A DNA stretch of 64,000 bases, from assembly GCA_020072585.1 (NCBI GenBank), contig JAIQGL010000021.1, positions 124,001 to 188,000 of the forward strand. The letters run 5' to 3'. The translations under genes were made by a program, and so were the position numbers. The notes under the pieces were generated by a model, which ran no database searches, was not told the DNA's origin, and saw nothing but the letters and a program-made list of their open reading frames with translations. This stretch comes from Terriglobia bacterium (GTDB lineage: Bacteria; Acidobacteriota; Terriglobia; Terriglobales; Acidobacteriaceae). Each line of letters begins with the position of its first letter. Position 1 is the first letter of the stretch. Below are positions 61,487-64,000 of this stretch, in pieces.

Positions 61487-62392
61487 TTATTGCACCCCCA
61501 GACAAATGCTGAGAATCGCCATCCGCACATAGACTCCGTTGTGGACCTGCTCTTCAATTACTGATTGAGGCCCATCGGCGATTTCACTCTGGATTTCCAT
61601 GCCGCGGACCATGGGGCCGGGATGCATGACGATGGCGTCACTCTTGGCAAGTTTCAGACGCTCCGGGGTGAGCTGATAGTGCGCGATGTAATGATTGGCG
61701 TCAAGCCTGAGGCCGGCGAGCCGCTCTTTCTGCACGCGCAGCATCATTACTACGTCAGCTTTCCGGGTTGCTTCTTCAATATGCCGGCTGACTTTCACGC
61801 CCGGCGCCAGAGCGCCGGCGTGTTCAGGCAGCAATTCAGGCGGACCGCAGAGCACGATCTGCGCTCCAAACTTTGACAACAGGTGGACATTGGACCGCAC
61901 CACGCGGCTGTGCTGGATATCGCCAATCATCGTGATGCGCAGGCCCTTCAGGGACTTTTTATGGCGCAGGATTGTATAGGCGTCCAGCAGGCCCTGAGAG
62001 GGGTGTTCATGCATGCCGTCTCCTGCGTTGATGATCGGGACCTGGAGATTGCGGTTGAGCACATGCGGCGCGCCGGACGATGGATGGCGAACGACAATGC
62101 AGTCCGCGCCGAGCGCCTGGAGCGTCTTGCCGGTATCCACCAGCGACTCGCCTTTTTCGATGCTTGAAGCGGTGGCGTTGATCACCGAGGTGTGTGTGCC
62201 CAGCAGCTTGGCGGCGAACTCAAAGGAGACGCGCGTGCGTGTGGACGCTTCATAGAAAAGAAGAGCAATGCGCTTCCCGCGAAGCAGAGGTTTCGGCTGG
62301 CCGGATTGCATACGCCGGGCCAGCTTGAGAAAAACGGCAATTTCGTCCGCCGAGAGGTGTTCGAGTTCGATTAACGAACGTGTGCGCGACAT
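61487..62392 (-). CDS. pyrB: Aspartate carbamoyltransferase catalytic chain
   Basis: 301 residues. The carbamoyl phosphate motif is S50-T-R-T-R54 (YEASTRTRVSFE), with SSIEKGESLVDT as the 80s loop carrying the Lys that reaches into the neighbouring subunit, HPSQGLLDAYTI, and HPGPMVRGMEI near the end. It commits carbamoyl phosphate to pyrimidines. No regulatory chain gene (pyrI) is present, in line with PyrR-type control. It starts three bases after the pyrR stop; its own stop touches the inserted GxxExxY gene. Confidence 0.96.
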   Translation of the reverse strand: MSRTRSLIELEHLSADEIAVFLKLARRMQSGQPKPLLRGKRIALLFYEASTRTRVSFEFAAKLLGTHTSVINATASSIEKGESLVDTGKTLQALGADCIVVRHPSSGAPHVLNRNLQVPIINAGDGMHEHPSQGLLDAYTILRHKKSLKGLRITMIGDIQHSRVVRSNVHLLSKFGAQIVLCGPPELLPEHAGALAPGVKVSRHIEEATRKADVVMMLRVQKERLAGLRLDANHYIAHYQLTPERLKLAKSDAIVMHPGPMVRGMEIQSEIADGPQSVIEEQVHNGVYVRMAILSICLGVQ

Positions 62393-62395
62393 TGA

Positions 62396-62971
62396 TTAAG
62401 AAATACGTTCTACCAACAGGACCTGCTCTTCCTGATCGATCTCAGAAAGTTTCACTTCAATGATTTCACTGTCAGTGGTTTGCACGGTGCGGCCGACGAA
62501 GGCGGCTTCAATGGGCAGTTCACGATGTCCACGGTCAATGAGCACACAGAGCTGCACGCGGCGGGGGCGTCCGTGATCGAATAAAGCGTCCATGGCAGCG
62601 CGGACGGTGCGTCCGGTGTAAAGCACGTCATCGAGCAGGATGACGTTTTTGTCCACGATGTCAGTTCCCAGCGGCGTGGCTTTTTTGATCACGGGACTGG
62701 TGCCGACGGTGGAGAGATCGTCACGGTAGAGAGTGATATCGAGCGTACCGACGGGCACAGGTTTCTTGTCAATCTGCTGAATCAAGTTCGCCAGACGCGT
62801 GGCCAGGGGCACACCGCGCCGCTTGATGCCGACCAGCACCAGGTTTTCCACGCCATTATTTTTTTCCACGATCTGATGGGCCAGGCGCACAAGTGTTCGC
62901 TCAATTTCTGAGCCGGACATGAGACGTCCTTTTACGTGAAGGTTGGGCATTCGGCTGGAGGCAGGATTCAT
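62396..62971 (-). CDS. pyrR: PyrR: pyrimidine operon regulator / uracil phosphoribosyltransferase
   Basis: 191 residues from ATG 62971 (a second ATG at 62950 is possible). The PRPP-binding loop is VILLDDVLYTGRTVRAA (110-126), and GIKRRGVPLATRLA and RPRRVQLCVLIDRGHRELPI are family segments. PyrR binds pyrimidine nucleotides and, in Gram-positives, attenuates the pyr mRNA. Here the promoter seems to place transcription at the ATG, leaving no leader for attenuation upstream of it, so the regulatory mode may differ. Confidence 0.93.
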   Translation of the reverse strand: MNPASSRMPNLHVKGRLMSGSEIERTLVRLAHQIVEKNNGVENLVLVGIKRRGVPLATRLANLIQQIDKKPVPVGTLDITLYRDDLSTVGTSPVIKKATPLGTDIVDKNVILLDDVLYTGRTVRAAMDALFDHGRPRRVQLCVLIDRGHRELPIEAAFVGRTVQTTDSEIIEVKLSEIDQEEQVLLVERIS

Positions 62972-62980
62972 AGTCACCGC

Positions 62981-63010
62981 ATGATATCCGAAGGGAGCGC
63001 GATGCGCCAA
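62981..63010 (-). promoter_or_regulatory. pyrR operon promoter (TTGGCG-N18-TATCAT)
   Basis: On the minus strand TTGGCG (63010-63005) is followed after 18 bases by TATCAT (62986-62981), 5 of 6 to the -10 consensus. Nine bases separate it from the pyrR ATG and no Shine-Dalgarno intervenes, so the mRNA would be leaderless or nearly so. Confidence 0.45.
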
Positions 63011-63014
63011 ACCG

Positions 63015-63686
63015 TCACAACCCGGTGCGGTTGGAGGGCTTTGCCAGAGCCACCGCCATGGCCCCGCTGGTGATGCCAATGATTAAGAAAATAACAAGGA
63101 TAACGGCCAGAATGAAGGCAGTAACGGCGATGAATCCGTGCGGAGTTGCAAACCATTGCAACACTTGTTGCGACTGCGGGTCAGGCGCCTGGGCAGCGCG
63201 CTCCTGAATACTGTTGACGATCACCTCACGAAACTTTCCCTGACTCACCGGCGACAGAAAGAATGCCGCATAAAAGCCAAAGCTGAGCAAGCCCATAAGT
63301 GCACCCATCCGTGCGCCCTGTCCGCTGCGCATCGGCGCCGGACGGCGTCTCCGGTAGAGGGAGATGGTCCAGACCAGGCTGGCCGGAAGAGCAATAAAGA
63401 GGCCAAGAAGAGGCTGTAGGGCCGTGAGTACGCCGCTCAGGGCGGCCATGGGAGCAGCAGAGCGGATAAAAGCCTTCCATTCGATCCGGCCTGTGGGGGC
63501 AATGCCGGCGGCCAGGGACGAAGCCAAGTTAGCTGAGGCCGGAGGCAGGTCCAAGACCGGCTGTTCCCGGGCTTCAGAAGGCTGCTCGGGTGCTCTGGAA
63601 ACCCTGATTTGGGGGGCGCCGCAGAAAGGGCAAAATGGGATCCGTTCTTCGATCAGATGTCCGCAGCCGTAGCAATTTTGTTGCAC
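63015..63686 (-). CDS. Zinc-ribbon membrane protein of unknown function
   Basis: 223 residues. An N-terminal zinc ribbon with two CxxC pairs (CYGCGHLIEE, CPFCGAPQ at 5-24) is followed by a Pro/Ala linker and four membrane helices at about 72-95, 98-108, 128-146 and 182-212. Such zinc-ribbon plus helix proteins are common and poorly understood. It lies 43 bases before the pyrR start on the same strand, but pyrR seems to have its own promoter. Confidence 0.75.
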   Translation of the reverse strand: MQQNCYGCGHLIEERIPFCPFCGAPQIRVSRAPEQPSEAREQPVLDLPPASANLASSLAAGIAPTGRIEWKAFIRSAAPMAALSGVLTALQPLLGLFIALPASLVWTISLYRRRRPAPMRSGQGARMGALMGLLSFGFYAAFFLSPVSQGKFREVIVNSIQERAAQAPDPQSQQVLQWFATPHGFIAVTAFILAVILVIFLIIGITSGAMAVALAKPSNRTGL

Positions 63687-63977
63687 ATTCTCAAGTTACA
63701 AGAGCCTTTGCGGCTTGGCAAACATTGGCATTTGAGGAAGATGGAATTCTCCTGCCCTAAGATCTTGTGCTGAGTTGCAATCCTTCAGTTGCAAAATGCA
63801 CCATGCCGTTCTCTCCAGGCCAGGTTTTTGACCCGACCCTCTTCATTCATCAAGCTCAGGTCAAAAAAATTTCCAGGCCGATATATCAGGACCCGCGAGA
63901 TACGACTCTTACTTAACAAAGCACTAAAAATCTCAAAAAGCTGACAAGTGCACGTCTTCCGGAGAAGGAATAAAGAC
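63687..63977. other. Right-edge intergenic region
   Basis: About 290 bases upstream of the zinc-ribbon gene. An opposite-strand open frame (63785-63991) has no family resemblance. GGAGAAGGA at 63961-63969 is the only clear signal, serving the partial gene at the edge. Confidence 0.4.
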
Positions 63978-64000
63978 GTGAAAAAATCCATTGTTCGTTT
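63978..64000 (+). CDS. Start of a gene cut by the right edge
   Basis: A GTG at 63978 with GGAGAAGGA eight bases upstream opens MKKSIVR before the window ends. The Lys-rich start looks like the n-region of a signal peptide. Too short to identify. Confidence 0.4.

Noticed and set aside
63785-63991. 68-codon minus-strand frame near the right edge
   Set aside because: No motif, no ribosome binding site, overlaps the likely start of a plus-strand gene.

Overview
The window is about 57-60% GC by eye, densely coded on both strands, and carries no rRNA, tRNA, CRISPR array or classical insertion sequence that I can recognise. The gene content fits a diderm, aerobic, soil-type bacterium, most likely an Acidobacteriota (Terriglobia) member. 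The pointers are Omp85/TamB outer-membrane biogenesis, an SCO-cytochrome c fusion, large AsmA-type proteins, a C-terminal LPATA-type sorting tail in a diderm, and a dispersed short palindromic repeat of the CCCGA-GGGATCCCTA type. The taxonomic call is inference from gene content, not a database match.

Layout. 1-4.3 kb (minus): an amino acid permease cut by the window edge, an SCO-cytochrome c fusion and a Tat-exported multicopper oxidase. 4.8-7.4 kb: a kynureninase-like class V aminotransferase, lexA with a promoter-embedded direct-repeat operator candidate, and thioredoxin. 7.7-15.2 kb: a charged-tail lipoprotein, sucA, a Mn-type superoxide dismutase, a beta-barrel OMP, an ECF sigma factor with a small membrane partner, and a secreted protein. 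15.4-18.6 kb: a thiolase / 3-hydroxyacyl-CoA dehydrogenase / crotonase set. 18.5-22.9 kb: DUF2007, a VOC-RibH fusion, nusB, purM, purN, dut and an unknown gene. 23-29 kb: tyrS, a secreted aminopeptidase P, a lipid kinase, an HU/IHF protein, an LPATA-tailed secreted protein and a ThiF/MoeB-like enzyme. 29.2-37.7 kb: a tightly coupled Omp85 (about seven POTRA) / SurA-like / TamB operon, then pcm. 37.8-45.8 kb: ubiA, an orphan hyuB-type subunit, a secreted beta-helix protein behind an AT-rich island with a perfect CRP-type palindrome, a large AsmA protein and a YfgM-like TPR protein. 46-49.2 kb: ytxH-like gene, yceD, rpmF, plsX and fabD. 49.2-53.6 kb (minus): a TetR-controlled HlyD/ABC export operon. 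53.8-56.8 kb: tdh, a DinB-fold gene and kbl (threonine to glycine). 56.9-59.6 kb: an S41 protease and a type V fructose bisphosphate aldolase/phosphatase. 59.7-63.7 kb (minus): pyrR, pyrB, a GxxExxY gene and pyrC, with a zinc-ribbon membrane protein upstream.

The most unusual structure is at the pyrB-pyrC junction. A GxxExxY (PD-(D/E)XK-like) gene lies between 31-bp inverted repeats built from about 10-bp CGCAGAT units. Its start touches the pyrB stop and its stop overlaps the pyrC start, so it looks like a mobile cassette that keeps the operon translationally continuous. Gene-less relatives of the same repeat arms lie between hbd and crt and between tdh and dinB. Other points are a tandem duplication of the kbl 5' end onto the dinB-like gene between tdh and kbl, a lexA promoter whose spacer and -10 carry NTTC-N7 direct repeats, several apparently leaderless genes (tyrS, ThiF-like, pyrR, lexA), and a domain fusion of a VOC fold to lumazine synthase.
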